Shown one piece after another: positions 1 through 8,053 of a stretch of 64,000 bases of DNA. The stretch's first letter is position 1. The number at the start of each line of letters is the position of its first letter. The notes below the pieces were generated by a model, which worked only from the letters and a program-made list of their open reading frames with translations, was not told the DNA's origin and did not search any database. The stretch comes from Tubulanus polymorphus (taxonomy: Eukaryota; Nemertea; Palaeonemertea; Tubulaniformes; Tubulanidae): contig NC_134028.1 in assembly GCF_964204645.1 (NCBI RefSeq), positions 14,065,263 to 14,129,262 on the forward strand, written 5' to 3'. The translations under genes and the position numbers were made by a program.

Positions 1-174
1 ATCTCTATTGTATGTTTTATTCATTTCATAAGTAGGACAGAATAATATTATATTATCAAAATGATTCTTATAAATAGTTTCTAACAAATCTAATATGAAA
101 TGTGTTTTACCACAGTTTGTTACTCCAGTAACTAACATATTATGCGGTTCAAATATAAATAAATCTTTATTCAT
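1..174 (-). CDS. Packaging ATPase, N-terminus (runs off window)
   Basis: The first 58 codons of a FtsK/HerA-superfamily genome-packaging ATPase (A32-like). The Walker A motif GVTNCGKT lies at residues 17-24. The sequence is nearly identical to the start of the full copies at 23483 and 53135. The start codon lies inside the end of the upstream integrase gene (8-nt overlap, ATG within the last codons), so the two genes look translationally coupled. Known role in the family: powering DNA packaging into the capsid. The Walker B half is outside the window. Confidence 0.85.
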   Translation of the reverse strand, partial: MNKDLFIFEPHNMLVTGVTNCGKTHFILDLLETIYKNHFDNIILFCPTYEMNKTYNRD

Positions 175-1264
175 TTATTCTTTTAATTTTACTAGATAAA
201 ATCCATTCATTAAATTTATCATCGTATCCTTTATATTTCACCAAAGAATACTTTTTTCCTTTAAGAGATTTTGTTTTCAATACTTTTTCTATTTTGTATT
301 CTATTTCATCTGGATTTGGTACAAGTGATAATTCTTGTTCATAGAAATAACCTAATATTTCTTCATCTTTCAGATCTTCTAATTTATAAACAAAAGGTTT
401 AGTTAATATTATCTTTTTAATTTTAAATATTTCTTCAGTAAAATTTGGGGTATAACCTTTATAAAAGGTTTTTCTATATTTAGATATTCTTACGTGTTGT
501 CCAATTTTAAATTTAGGTTCTCCAAAATCATGTGTAACAAACGCACCATATAAATTATTCCAAACTATTTCCGAATTATCTTCTTTTCTAGCTTGTATAG
601 GTTTCATATTTATAGAACTATGTTTAGAATTATTATAACCTTTCACTAAATCATCTAATATATTTATAGACTCATCGATATATTCATATGTTTCATTAGC
701 AGTAAAATATTTCCACATTCTAGTTTTCAATGTTTTATTAAATCTTTCTATAATAGATGCTTTTTTGTCTGAGTGTGTTGAAAAATATTCTACATCGTTA
801 TCAGATAATAGTTTTTTAAAATGTTTGTTATAGAATTCCTTACCTTCATCAAATTGTATCTTATCTGGAATAGCTTCTTTAAATATAGATTTAAAAGCAT
901 TTGTTACTTCTATTCCAGTTTTATTTTTGATTGGAACTGACCATGCGTATCTACTGAATATGTCTATAACATTCAGTATCCAGAAATATCCTTTGTTGTA
1001 TTCCTCTAAGTTCTTCATGTCAATTAAATCTGCTTGCCATTGTTGATCGATATATGAAACCATAACTTTTCTTGTTAAATAAGTTTTATCCATTTTCTTG
1101 TGGATTTGGTATGTTGGTTGATTTTGTAACCATGATTTCAATTCACTATATTTTATATCACCATTATCAGATTTAATTTTACCCCATAATTCTGAAACGT
1201 TAGAATATGACACTTCACTTTCTGGGTTATAATATAAATCTCTTAAATATTGTTCTTTTTTCAT
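167..1264 (-). CDS. Polinton integrase (rve fold) with C-terminal chromodomain
   Basis: An open 365-aa reading frame. The catalytic DDE triad is visible: D79 in WQADL, D139 in QFDEG and E173 in IIERFN, with 33 residues between the second and third acidic residues. The last ~43 residues (YKIEKVL...VKYKGYDDKFNEWI) form a chromodomain, as in many Maverick/Polinton and chromovirus integrases; this domain is thought to steer insertion to chromatin. The family inserts linear element DNA through its terminal inverted repeats. The gene begins 6 nt after the stop of the small membrane protein gene and overlaps the ATPase start. This is the only intact integrase in the window; the copy at 22426 is frameshifted and the one at 52976 is reduced to the chromodomain. 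Confidence 0.93.
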   Translation of the reverse strand: MKKEQYLRDLYYNPESEVSYSNVSELWGKIKSDNGDIKYSELKSWLQNQPTYQIHKKMDKTYLTRKVMVSYIDQQWQADLIDMKNLEEYNKGYFWILNVIDIFSRYAWSVPIKNKTGIEVTNAFKSIFKEAIPDKIQFDEGKEFYNKHFKKLLSDNDVEYFSTHSDKKASIIERFNKTLKTRMWKYFTANETYEYIDESINILDDLVKGYNNSKHSSINMKPIQARKEDNSEIVWNNLYGAFVTHDFGEPKFKIGQHVRISKYRKTFYKGYTPNFTEEIFKIKKIILTKPFVYKLEDLKDEEILGYFYEQELSLVPNPDEIEYKIEKVLKTKSLKGKKYSLVKYKGYDDKFNEWILSSKIKRINE

Positions 1265-1270
1265 TCTATT

Positions 1271-1633
1271 TTAATCCATTAATAATAATTTAGATTTAGT
1301 TTCAATGGCTTTATGATTTGACTTATTTTCTGGTATAATATGTTTCCGATTGTCATTGGAATCATATTTATCATCAGATTTGAATTTTGATTTATATATT
1401 ACACCGGATAATATAATAACTGTTACTAATCCAATTGTAATATATAATTTATAATTACTTCCAGCATTAAAAGAATCAGATGGATTATCATTTGAATCAA
1501 TATCAGGTGATTCATTTATATCAGTTAATTTCTTTTTCTTAGCTTTTTTTAATTCTGAAGATCTTTTACCTAATTCTCTTGCCCATTTAATTTGTTTCTC
1601 GGATCTAGCCTTTTTCTTAACTCCATCACTAAT
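1271..1633 (-). pseudogene. Small single-pass membrane protein, start codon lost
   Basis: About 120 codons homologous to the gene at 22060-22419. The N-terminus is basic and lysine-rich (KKKARSEKQ, ELKKAKKKK), followed by an Asp/Asn/Ser-rich linker, one hydrophobic segment (YITIGLVTVIILSGVIY) and a charged tail, so it should be a type of single-span membrane or virion-membrane protein. In the sister copy the ATG overlaps the 199-aa gene's stop; here that ATG reads ATT, which leaves no obvious start, hence the pseudogene call. It might still be made from the non-AUG codon. A small single-span protein beside the integrase is common in metazoan Polintons as I remember them; its function is unknown. 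Confidence 0.65.
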
Positions 1634-2228
1634 TTATTTTAGTTGATTTTTGTTCTGATTCATTTTCTCTTTCGCCGTTTGGTTGTAGTACATCTGTTTC
1701 GTTCTTACCTGATTTATATTCCATAGGCTTGATGTTCGAAAATGTTATGACGCCAGTAGAAATTAATGTCATAACCGATCCTAATTGGAATGAAGCATAA
1801 CCAACCCATTTTTGTAATTCAGTCATAACTAAATAGTCATTTTTCAAATCACTATATAATTTATTTTCATCATCAATTGGTATTAACTGGTTACATAACT
1901 TAGAATAACATTTGACAATACCATTCGAAATAGAATCATTTATTTTAGCTAATCTTGCTTCTTCATAAATCTTAAAATATTTTATTACTTTATCTGGTTT
2001 CATAGAGTCTAGTTCGTGAAAAGTAATGATTCTATTTAAAAACTCCTTAGATTTCCCGCCAGCAATTAATAATTCAAGATGATGCTTACAATATAAATAG
2101 TATTCATAATCTATATTGTTATTAACTTGAATAGAATTAGTTACAACTGTATCTTTATTATCACTTATACCCAAATCATCTAATGTCTTTTCAATATCAA
2201 TACTATTCTTATTAGATTTCTTTGACAT
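1629..2228 (-). CDS. Conserved Polinton protein, 199 aa, function unknown
   Basis: Intact ORF with an upstream TATAAATG start context. The N-terminal ~45 residues are polar and low complexity. The middle and C-terminal part (KPDKVIKYFKIYEEARLAKINDSI, then IPIDDENKLYSDLKNDYLV, then a weakly hydrophobic stretch GYASFQLGSVMTLISTGV) is strongly conserved with the copy at 21466. The pattern resembles a conserved protein that I recall next to the integrase in metazoan Polintons; no enzymatic motif is visible. It overlaps the downstream small membrane protein gene and begins the block 199-aa, membrane protein, integrase, ATPase, all on one strand with overlaps, which suggests co-expression. A virion or membrane-associated role is only inference. 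Confidence 0.75.
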   Translation of the reverse strand: MSKKSNKNSIDIEKTLDDLGISDNKDTVVTNSIQVNNNIDYEYYLYCKHHLELLIAGGKSKEFLNRIITFHELDSMKPDKVIKYFKIYEEARLAKINDSISNGIVKCYSKLCNQLIPIDDENKLYSDLKNDYLVMTELQKWVGYASFQLGSVMTLISTGVITFSNIKPMEYKSGKNETDVLQPNGERENESEQKSTKIN

Positions 2229-2530
2229 TTATATTAGAGGAAAAAAGCCCAAAAAAATATTATAAGTATTCTTCAAATGATACCAGTATCTCTTTAGATT
2301 AATACTAGCTTAGTTAAAGGTAAAGAATTTTAGTATTAGTTATTGTTTTTTAGTATTTTTTATTTGTGATATAAAGTATTCTTTTTTGAAAAGAATATAT
2401 TAAAAATATAATAGAATTCACTAGCTAGTTGAAGTTATTGTTTTTTTAATATTTTTTATTTAAAATCTATTTGATATCTCACTACTTTTGTTTATCTATT
2501 AGGAGCAGTAGTTATAACTGTCCAGATAAG
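2229..2530. other. Intergenic spacer between HNH and 199-aa genes
   Basis: 302 bp of AT-rich DNA with no ORF. Short direct repeats built on CTAGCTAGT and TAGTATT occur. The matching stretch at 21160-21465 of the sister copy keeps the same sequence (AACTAGCTAGTGAATTC and the pre-start TATAAATG), so this is probably the 3' end of the HNH unit plus the promoter of the 199-aa gene on the minus strand. Confidence 0.5.
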
Positions 2531-3205
2531 TCATTTCGGATCCTTGATATCAAATTCCTCAACGTATTGTTCATTATTTGGATCATTGTTCCATAATTCA
2601 ACAAATGTCTTTGCTTTATCCAGTTGATCTAAATATAATTTCATATCTAGTTTATTAGATTTAATTATGTTTTCCTTCTTTTCTAAAGGCCTTAAATTTT
2701 TCCAACTCCAAATAAGTTTTTTATTGTATTCATCATTCATGTTAAATTTAGATATTGGTAACACGTGATCAATATGGTAATAATCCCCATAATTATCTAT
2801 ATTCATTTTATCATCGAATTGAAATAAAATCCATGATTTGAGAAATTCATCTGAACAACCCAACAAATTAGATAATGTTTCTGAATGTGTTTCTTTGTTG
2901 AATAATTGTGTTAATCTAGACCTTAAGCATTGTTTCAATCTAAAATTAAGATCTGTTTGATATCTTCCTCTCATATATTCTGTCATATAATCATTGTAAG
3001 CTTCTCTATTATCTTCTCGATATTGTTTGGTATATAGTTTAGTACAAGTTTTACAGCAATATTGAAAACCATATTTGCTAATCTTACGCTTACTAAATTC
3101 TCTTAATGATTTATCTAATTCATATTTAGAACACTTCTTGTAGTATATGTTTATAACGCCAGTGTTATTTGTAATATTGATAGTTTGTGGTTGTTCTGAT
3201 TCCAT
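2531..3205 (-). CDS. HNH endonuclease-like protein with zinc-ribbon
   Basis: 224-aa ORF. C-terminal half carries an HNH-type core: HIDHVLPISKFN, then WSWKNLRPLEKKENIIKSN (catalytic His/Asn pattern). N-terminal half has a zinc-ribbon-like Cys set; in this copy one of the first pair is lost (CSKYELDK, versus CSKCELDK at 19669) while CCKTC is retained, so metal binding may be impaired. Such proteins occur in phages and large DNA viruses as nucleases or homing-type enzymes; they are not part of the standard Polinton set. The start is preceded by the A-rich module ending TATAATAAATGG that is shared with the polymerase and 117-aa genes. Activity is unproven. Confidence 0.75.
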   Translation of the reverse strand: MESEQPQTINITNNTGVINIYYKKCSKYELDKSLREFSKRKISKYGFQYCCKTCTKLYTKQYREDNREAYNDYMTEYMRGRYQTDLNFRLKQCLRSRLTQLFNKETHSETLSNLLGCSDEFLKSWILFQFDDKMNIDNYGDYYHIDHVLPISKFNMNDEYNKKLIWSWKNLRPLEKKENIIKSNKLDMKLYLDQLDKAKTFVELWNNDPNNEQYVEEFDIKDPK

Positions 3206-3372
3206 TTATTATACATATTTTTTTACTAAATTGGTTAATAATTTTAGAATCCTCTTCCATTTCTTCGACCAACGTCATCCTTTTTCATTCTTCGTTGCTT
3301 TTGATAAGTCGTTTCGATTCCTTGATATCTAAATCATTCCAGTTACAATAACCGCGTCACATGCGGACATAC
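3206..3372 (-). pseudogene. Remnant of a second HNH gene 3' end plus HNH promoter
   Basis: On the minus strand, around 3345-3310, a stretch encoding DLDIKES-like residues matches the C-terminus of the HNH gene (EFDIKDPK). It is followed by the usual A-rich promoter (AAAATATGTATAATAAATGG) of the HNH gene at 3205. This suggests that the cargo segment upstream (3373-5020) landed in the 3' end of another HNH copy. Confidence 0.45.
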
Positions 3373-3705
3373 AGGAGCGTTTTTGCCTAATGCGCATGCG
3401 TTAATCATAATTATATATTCATTCTGTAAATTCTGTAAAATAGAAACGACCGACATAAAATATCAAAACGTGTTCGCACTAGGCAAAACCGCTCCTATAG
3501 GAGCGTTTTTGATCAATGCGCATGCGCTAATCATAATTATATATTCATTCTATAAAATAGAAACGACCGACATAAAATATCAAAACGCATGTGCACTAGG
3601 CAAAACCGCTCTTATAGGAGCGTTTTTTATCAATGCGCATGCGCTAATCATAATTATATATTCATTCTATAAAATAGAAACGACCGACATAAAAATTCAC
3701 CAATC
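3373..3705. repeat. Three tandem hairpin-forming repeats (~120 bp)
   Basis: Three head-to-tail units start near 3373, 3499 and 3617. Each begins AGGAGCGTTTTT, contains TGCGCATGCG and TCATAATTATATATTCATT, and the first two close with AGGCAAAACCGCTC, which is the inverse of the opening. Each full unit can therefore fold as a hairpin; the third lacks its closing arm. The unit resembles a small foldback/MITE-type element rather than a CRISPR: there are no unique spacers. The CTAATGCGCATGCGTTA core also occurs near 9180-9250 and 9845 in host DNA, so it is likely a dispersed host-genome repeat. Confidence 0.75.
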
Positions 3706-3758
3706 AGATTTACACAATACATTATACAAGTATGTTCGATCGTTGTACATAATTTGAT

Positions 3759-4469
3759 TTATAATTCCAACCAGAACTTTTCAATTTCTGGATCATTGTC
3801 AAACATTTTTTCAATATCGTTTAAATATTTTACTATATCAGAAAATGACAAACTTAAAAATTGGAATCTTTTATATGTAATTAATCTCCCTACACTTCTT
3901 AATTTTCTTTCATACCCAGCACTAATACCTATATATTTTTTAACCCAAGAAGTCCAAGAAATCCCCGCAGTTTGTTTATTAAACATTAATAATCCCCTAT
4001 TTAAACAATCCCCGAAAATGATATAATCCCATAAATGCTTTGCTTTTTTAAATAACAAGGTTCTATAATTTTTTTCGATAAAGCAGTTATTTCATTAAAT
4101 GATGTTATACCTTCTATTTCTTTAAAACTTGCATCTTTTTCAATTGATAATTTTGATTAAAAAAAACTCAGTTAACTCATTTCCGCTCATTTTCTTTTTA
4201 GTTTTTGTTCCTTTTAGTCTTAACAATATTTCTACATTGGTTGTTGGTCTTTTCGGTAATGATGTTACGCTTGATTGCTGGTTTTCTATTATTTTTTCTA
4301 AAATTAATGTCATTTCTTGATGGTAATATAAATGTTTTTTAACTTCTTCTAACGTTTCATCTTCTATATCGAAAGATTCTTTTACTTCAGTACCCATTTC
4401 CATTGGTTCGTCTTCCTCCATTTCGGTTGCCCTCTGAGAATTAAGAGTACTTCTTGATACACACGACAT
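3759..4469 (-). pseudogene. Spliced cargo gene of unknown function, frameshifted
   Basis: About 235 codons split by two frameshifts (near 4140 and 4060). The N-terminal part is acidic (EMEEDEPMEMGTEVKESFDIEDE). The C-terminal ~100 residues (HLWDYIIFGDCLNRGLLMFN, then SWVKKYIGISAGYERKLRSV, then SLSFSDIVKYLNDIEKMF) look like a compact helical domain of a kind I recall in many aquatic-invertebrate proteins of unknown function. The start chosen is the ATG at 4469, directly after a splice-acceptor-like TATCTTTTAG. Upstream DNA holds a candidate 5' UTR intron, a TATA-like site and heat-shock-element-like sites, unlike any core element gene. A host- or virus-derived cargo gene is the best description; homology is untested. 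Confidence 0.55.
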
Positions 4470-4478
4470 TTTATTCAA

Positions 4479-4677
4479 CTAAAAGATATCAGCGGTAGAA
4501 CAGGAACCGCGATATTAAATGATATAAATATTTTCAAGTCTATCGTTTCTAATTATTATATTTCAAGTTATTATCTATCTAACGTAAAATAGAATTAACT
4601 GTATGAAGTTGTAGTTGTCAAAAGCACTTAAAGGTTTCATATTTAATGGCCTTAATAACTACAAAAACAGTACTTAC
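4479..4677 (-). other. Candidate 5' UTR intron of cargo gene
   Basis: On the minus strand GTAAGTACTG begins at 4677 and an acceptor-like TATCTTTTAG ends at 4479, ten bases before the cargo ATG. The sister copy has the same donor (20639) and the same TATCTTTTAG acceptor (20791) just before its ATG, although the interior differs in length (199 versus 153 bp). Conservation of both splice signals in two copies supports splicing. No transcript evidence is available. Confidence 0.55.
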
Positions 4678-4720
4678 ATTTAGATTTATAATTGTAAACT
4701 ATAAACTCCTAATTTCGTTT

Positions 4721-4908
4721 CGATATATAGAATATCCTGAGCACAATATTACAGCGTCTGTTCATTTCCGGGGCGATTTCTAGAATGGCACGTCGTTGAT
4801 CATGCCACGTCATCTGGTTCCAGCGCGCCTTTCTAGAATATTCTACACGTTTCTGATTATGATGTGTCATCTCTATTCAGAGTTCCAGCACACCTTTCTA
4901 GAATTTTC
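4721..4908 (-). promoter_or_regulatory. Heat-shock-element-like cluster and TATA box upstream of cargo gene
   Basis: Two perfect three-unit HSE patterns TTCnnGAAnnTTC lie at 4831-4843 (TTCTAGAATATTC) and 4896-4908 (TTCTAGAATTTTC); a two-unit TTCTAGAA lies at 4778-4785. A TATA-like CTATATAT (minus strand) lies at 4723-4730. The two perfect sites sit in ~65-bp direct repeats beginning TTCCAGC at 4818 and 4883. All are upstream of the candidate 5' UTR intron and cargo ORF. HSF-dependent induction is inference. Confidence 0.55.
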
Positions 4909-5020
4909 TCTGCACGTTTGTAATAATGAGTCATAAGTCTCGGCGTCATAGTAACAACTGTAACAGCTGTGAATTTATAGATTTATTCCATAGCTTTGTA
5001 CATTGAATGTATATAGGCGC

Positions 5021-5272
5021 TCAAATAGAATCATTTTCTAGTATAAACATCAGATCCTTGATATCAAATTCCTCAACGTATTGTTCATTATTTGGATTAT
5101 TGTTCCATTGATCAATAAATTTCTTTCCCTTTGTTAACTGTTCTGAATATAACTGTAAATATTCTAGTTTCAATTTATTCTCTGAATGTGTTTTAGTTTT
5201 ATTGTGTCTTGCTTTTTGGGATTTATCTATATTGATTTTACATGTTGGACAGTAGTACTTATTTGCTTCCAT
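5021..5272 (-). CDS. Chimeric ORF: PolB zinc finger fused to HNH C-terminus
   Basis: 83 aa. Residues 1-38 (CPTCKINIDKSQKARHNKTKTH, a C2H2 finger) are the N-terminus of the element's DNA polymerase. Residues ~39-75 (KGKKFIDQWNNNPNNEQYVEEFDIKD) are the C-terminus of the HNH protein (compare 2531-2640). The last residues are unrelated, from the cargo insertion. The join is in frame, and the gene keeps the complete polymerase promoter module. It arose by deletion/recombination joining the two terminal genes. Whether the 83-aa product is made is unknown. Confidence 0.75.
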   Translation of the reverse strand: MEANKYYCPTCKINIDKSQKARHNKTKTHSENKLKLEYLQLYSEQLTKGKKFIDQWNNNPNNEQYVEEFDIKDLMFILENDSI

Positions 5273-5352
5273 TTTAATACTAAATTTTTTATTAAAATTG
5301 ATTTTAGAAGTTCAATGATTTAAATGTTATTCATATATATGATTATTTTAAG
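5273..5352 (-). promoter_or_regulatory. Inner terminal repeat with early-type promoter module
   Basis: Adjacent to the palindrome on its inner side. It holds the palindrome-like ATTCATATATATGAAT region, CTTCTAAAATCAATTTTAAT and an A-rich run ending in ATTAAAATGG. The same modules follow the palindromes at 6906, 19437 and 41695, so this is part of the terminal inverted repeat and probably the promoter of the first gene. Confidence 0.6.
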
Positions 5353-5758
5353 AGTAATAGGGGTAATGGGCTTTCAGGTTAAAGGTTGAATGGTCGAGTT
5401 CATTAATAACAAATATTAAAAGTAATTTAAAACTATAATATATTTTCATAACCGTGTGTATTTCAGTTGAACAATAGAATAATTATTATTATTTGAATAT
5501 ATTTGATTATATGAATTTGTGTATTGTAAATAAATCAATTGGTCGCGGAGCGGAGCGGTAGCAAGGTGGAGCGACCAATGTGATTTAATACAATATGCTT
5601 TTTAAATTATTGATATCTTAGAATAAATATTCAGTTTTTAATATAAAATACACACGGTTATGAAAATATATTATAGTTTTAAATTACTTTTAATGTTTTG
5701 TTTTTTAATGAGCTCGACCGTTCGACCTTTGGCCTGAAAGTCCATTACCCCTATTACT
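5353..5758. repeat. Terminal palindrome (406 bp)
   Basis: Begins AGTAATAGGGGTAATGGGCT and ends with the inverse, CCCCTATTACT. Arms of ~115 bp are inverted copies, including GGTTAAAGGTTGAATGGTCG and the AAAACTATAATATATTTTCA stretch. The centre holds a GC-rich mini-hairpin, TTGGTCGCGGAG...GGAGCGACCAA (5540-5580). AG at the border fits Polinton ends. The inner flank leads into the element; the outer flank is BEL/Pao DNA. Confidence 0.8.
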
Positions 5759-5765
5759 AGCAATG

Positions 5766-6836
5766 TTGGTTAACCCTTTTATTTCTGAAACACGATTAGA
5801 TACAAACTCAGCTAGTTTCTTGTCACTTTTCAACCAACACAGTACGATTTGGCTATCGGTATGAAAAATTGAATCAGAAATATCAATGGTTGAACATTAA
5901 GATTGCTGAACATGATTAGCAAGTCTTGCCCCAACTAAGGCTAATAATTCCAATCTAGGAATTTAATAGTCTTTGAAGGGAGCTACTCTTGACTTGCTCA
6001 TTACAAATGTTAATATATCATCGTTTCCTAGATATGATACAGCTCCATAGGCTGATCTACTGGCCATATGATATAGGCTGATCTATGTATGCAACACCAA
6101 CGACCGAACAACTACTGAACTCGAGAAGTAACAGCGTGGAATTTTAACATTCTGCATCACATTGTCCAAATCATGAGCAATTTGTCGCCATTCGGAAGAC
6201 AGATCGTTCGATAAAGGGTCATCCCAATCAAAGGACTCACGCCAGAGAGATTCAGCCAAGATTCTCGCTCTGATAGTGACAGGATTAAAAAATCCGAGGG
6301 GATCATATATTCTCGATAAATTTTGAACCACAATTCGCTTCGTTATTTGACCAGAATCAGAAATAACATTTTAATGTTTTAAGGTCATAATATTGGTGTC
6401 AGTATTCCACCGCAAACCTAATACATTCACATCAATCTATTCTTCTAAAACATTGTCCTCTTTGGCTTTCTCACAAATCACGGAGCTATTTGATGACCAT
6501 GATCGTAAATTCATGTTAGCGTCAGCTAATGCTAAACGCGATTGTAAATAGTATTCACTAGCTTCCAACTCAGTTTTACAAGAAGAAACAACATTATCTA
6601 CGTATATATTCATGGCTACATCATCTAAAACTGATGAATCAACGGTGTAATTATGCAAATGATTCATCACAGTGCAGGTAAGGATGAAGGGAGAACATGT
6701 AGCTCCAAAACGCAAACGCTTGAAACGATACGTAATGAATTGAGAACTAGGATCTGCGGGATCGGCTAACCATAAAAATCTAGTTACATCTCTTTCGACA
6801 GGATGTAAGCCGACCTGTAAAAATTCTCGCACGCTC
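5766..6836 (-). pseudogene. BEL/Pao retrotransposon pol remnant
   Basis: Minus-strand fragments of reverse transcriptase (ATRFLW-like start, FGATCSPFILTCTV, and the catalytic box NIYVDN), then the Pao connecting domain (ARIYDPLGFFNPVTIRARIL as SRIYDPLGFF in this copy) and an RNase H-like part (SAYGAVSYL, MSKSRVAPFKDY, PRLELLALVGARLANHV, HTDSQIVLCWLKSDKKL). Several stops and frameshifts break it. It is clearly animal BEL/Pao and is cut at both ends by Polinton terminal palindromes, so only ~1.07 kb of pol remains. No LTR is visible. Confidence 0.85.
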
Positions 6837-6906
6837 GAATTTATTTTTATTTTTTACTCACTCGCCCCTTCAACCTTTGATATGAAAGCCCATATTCCCA
6901 ATTACT
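6821..6906. repeat. Half of a terminal palindrome
   Basis: One arm only: from the loop sequence (ATTCTCGCACGCTCGAAT), through ACTCACTCGCCCCTTCAACC, to the border ...ATTACT at 6906. The complementary outer arm is missing and replaced by BEL/Pao DNA. The inner flank continues with the usual ATTCATATATATGAAT module. Confidence 0.75.
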
Positions 6907-7002
6907 CCTAATAATATTCATATATATGAATAACATATAAATGAATAACATATATAAATGAATAACTTCTAAAATCAATTTTAATTAAAATATGTTATTA
7001 AA

Positions 7003-7356
7003 ATGGAGAGTAAACAAGTACACAGTGAGAACAACAAATCATTTCTAGATAGAATAAAAGATACTACAAATGTAAAATCTCTAGATTATAAATTTAAGAA
7101 GTTAACAGAATTAAAAATTCATAAGAAATATTTAATTACAAGTATTGATACAGTTACAAACAACTATGGAGATAAATTAGTTATCCACTTAGAATATGAA
7201 GGATTAAAAGGAAATAAATATATATTCAGAACATAATTTCCAGATAGATTTCATAGATTATCAAGTGAAGATTTAGAAGAATTATGTTCTGGTGATTTCT
7301 ATTTCATATATAAAGGTAAGAATGAAAAAGGGCACCATGATATAGATTTCGAATAA
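7003..7356 (+). pseudogene. 117-aa conserved element protein, one internal stop
   Basis: Same family as 62974-63327. A TAA at codon 78 interrupts it within FRT-FPDRFH; the frame continues unbroken to GKNEKGHHDIDFE. The fold is suggested by alternating hydrophobic strands (KKYLITSIDTV, GDKLVIHLEYEG, YIFRTYLP, FYFIYKGK), compatible with a small beta-barrel such as an OB-fold; a DNA-binding role beside the polymerase is inference. Upstream is the early-type module (AAAATCAATTTTAATTAAAA, then ATTAAAATGG). Confidence 0.7.
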
Positions 7357-7392
7357 GATAAAATCAATTTTAATAAAAAACTTGATATTAAA

Positions 7393-8053
7393 ATGGAAGC
7401 AAATAAGTACTACTGCCCGACGTGTAAAATCAATATAGATAAATCTCAAAAAGCAAGACACAATAAAACTAAATCTCACTGAGAGAATAAATTGAAATTA
7501 GAATATAAAGATGATATATTAGAAACTAAATTAGATGAATTAAAGAATGAAAAAGAAATATATCAATTTTTTACATCTAATCAATCATTCAGTAACAAAA
7601 GATATTACGAACAACATTTAAAATCTAAAAGTCATATTAGAAATATGAATAATGATATTTTAGGTGAAGATTATTTGATAAAGATAATGATAAGAAACAG
7701 AAGACAATTAAAAGAACAAAAAAAATTTATCAATAAAAGACCATACATGGAAGATGTTAGAAATTATATTAATTCATTAGATAATAAAAAAGATATTATA
7801 ATTACAGATGTTGAATACCCTAAAATTAGTATATCTTCTAAAGTTAAATTTTCAAAATCTGAAGATAAACCAATATATAATATATATAAATTCCCATTCA
7901 CAACATATCATATCTAAACAACATATAGATGATAGATTAAATAAATGTTATAATGAAATAAAAAGTAAAATAGAAGAGAACAATTTTGAAGGATCAGGTT
8001 TAATATTCGATGAAATAATATTTATGACTTTACATGTGTACAATACAAAATAT
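7393..8053 (+). pseudogene. PolB N-terminal fragment
   Basis: Starts with the polymerase's first C2H2 finger (YYCPTCKINIDKSQKARHNKTK), interrupted by TGA at ~7479. The second finger is degraded (YQFFTSNQSFS, both Cys lost). Then come the ILGEDY, RPYMEDVRNYINSLDNKKD and EYPKISISSKVKF segments, with frameshifts near 7675 and 7890 and an internal deletion. It ends at 8053 in the codons following FMTLHVYNTKY. None of the exonuclease or polymerase motifs remain. Confidence 0.75.

Larger units (their letters stand above)
1..5758 (-). mobile_element. Polinton-like element, integrase arm (partial)
   Basis: Reading on the minus strand from the terminal palindrome at 5353-5758, this segment holds a chimeric zinc-finger ORF, a spliced cargo gene, an HNH gene, a 199-aa gene, a small membrane protein gene, an rve integrase and the start of a packaging ATPase, which leaves the window at position 1. 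The same order, in the opposite orientation, occurs at 19249-24094, so the two copies define the integrase arm of the element. Gene content (chromodomain integrase plus HerA/FtsK-like ATPase) is typical of Polintons/Mavericks. The outer end is inferred from the AGTAAT...ATTACT palindrome borders. Confidence 0.85.
6821..8053 (+). mobile_element. Polinton-like terminal fragment
   Basis: A truncated copy containing a half palindrome, inner terminal repeat, a 117-aa gene and the N-terminal part of PolB, ending abruptly at 8053 where an unrelated dispersed repeat begins. Gene order (117-aa before PolB) differs from the copies at 41543 and 63327, where the 117-aa gene follows PolB. Confidence 0.8.

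Noticed and set aside
3373-3705. CRISPR-like array of regularly spaced repeats
   Set aside because: Units are repeated along their full length without unique spacers, and the host is a eukaryote; a tandem foldback repeat explains it.
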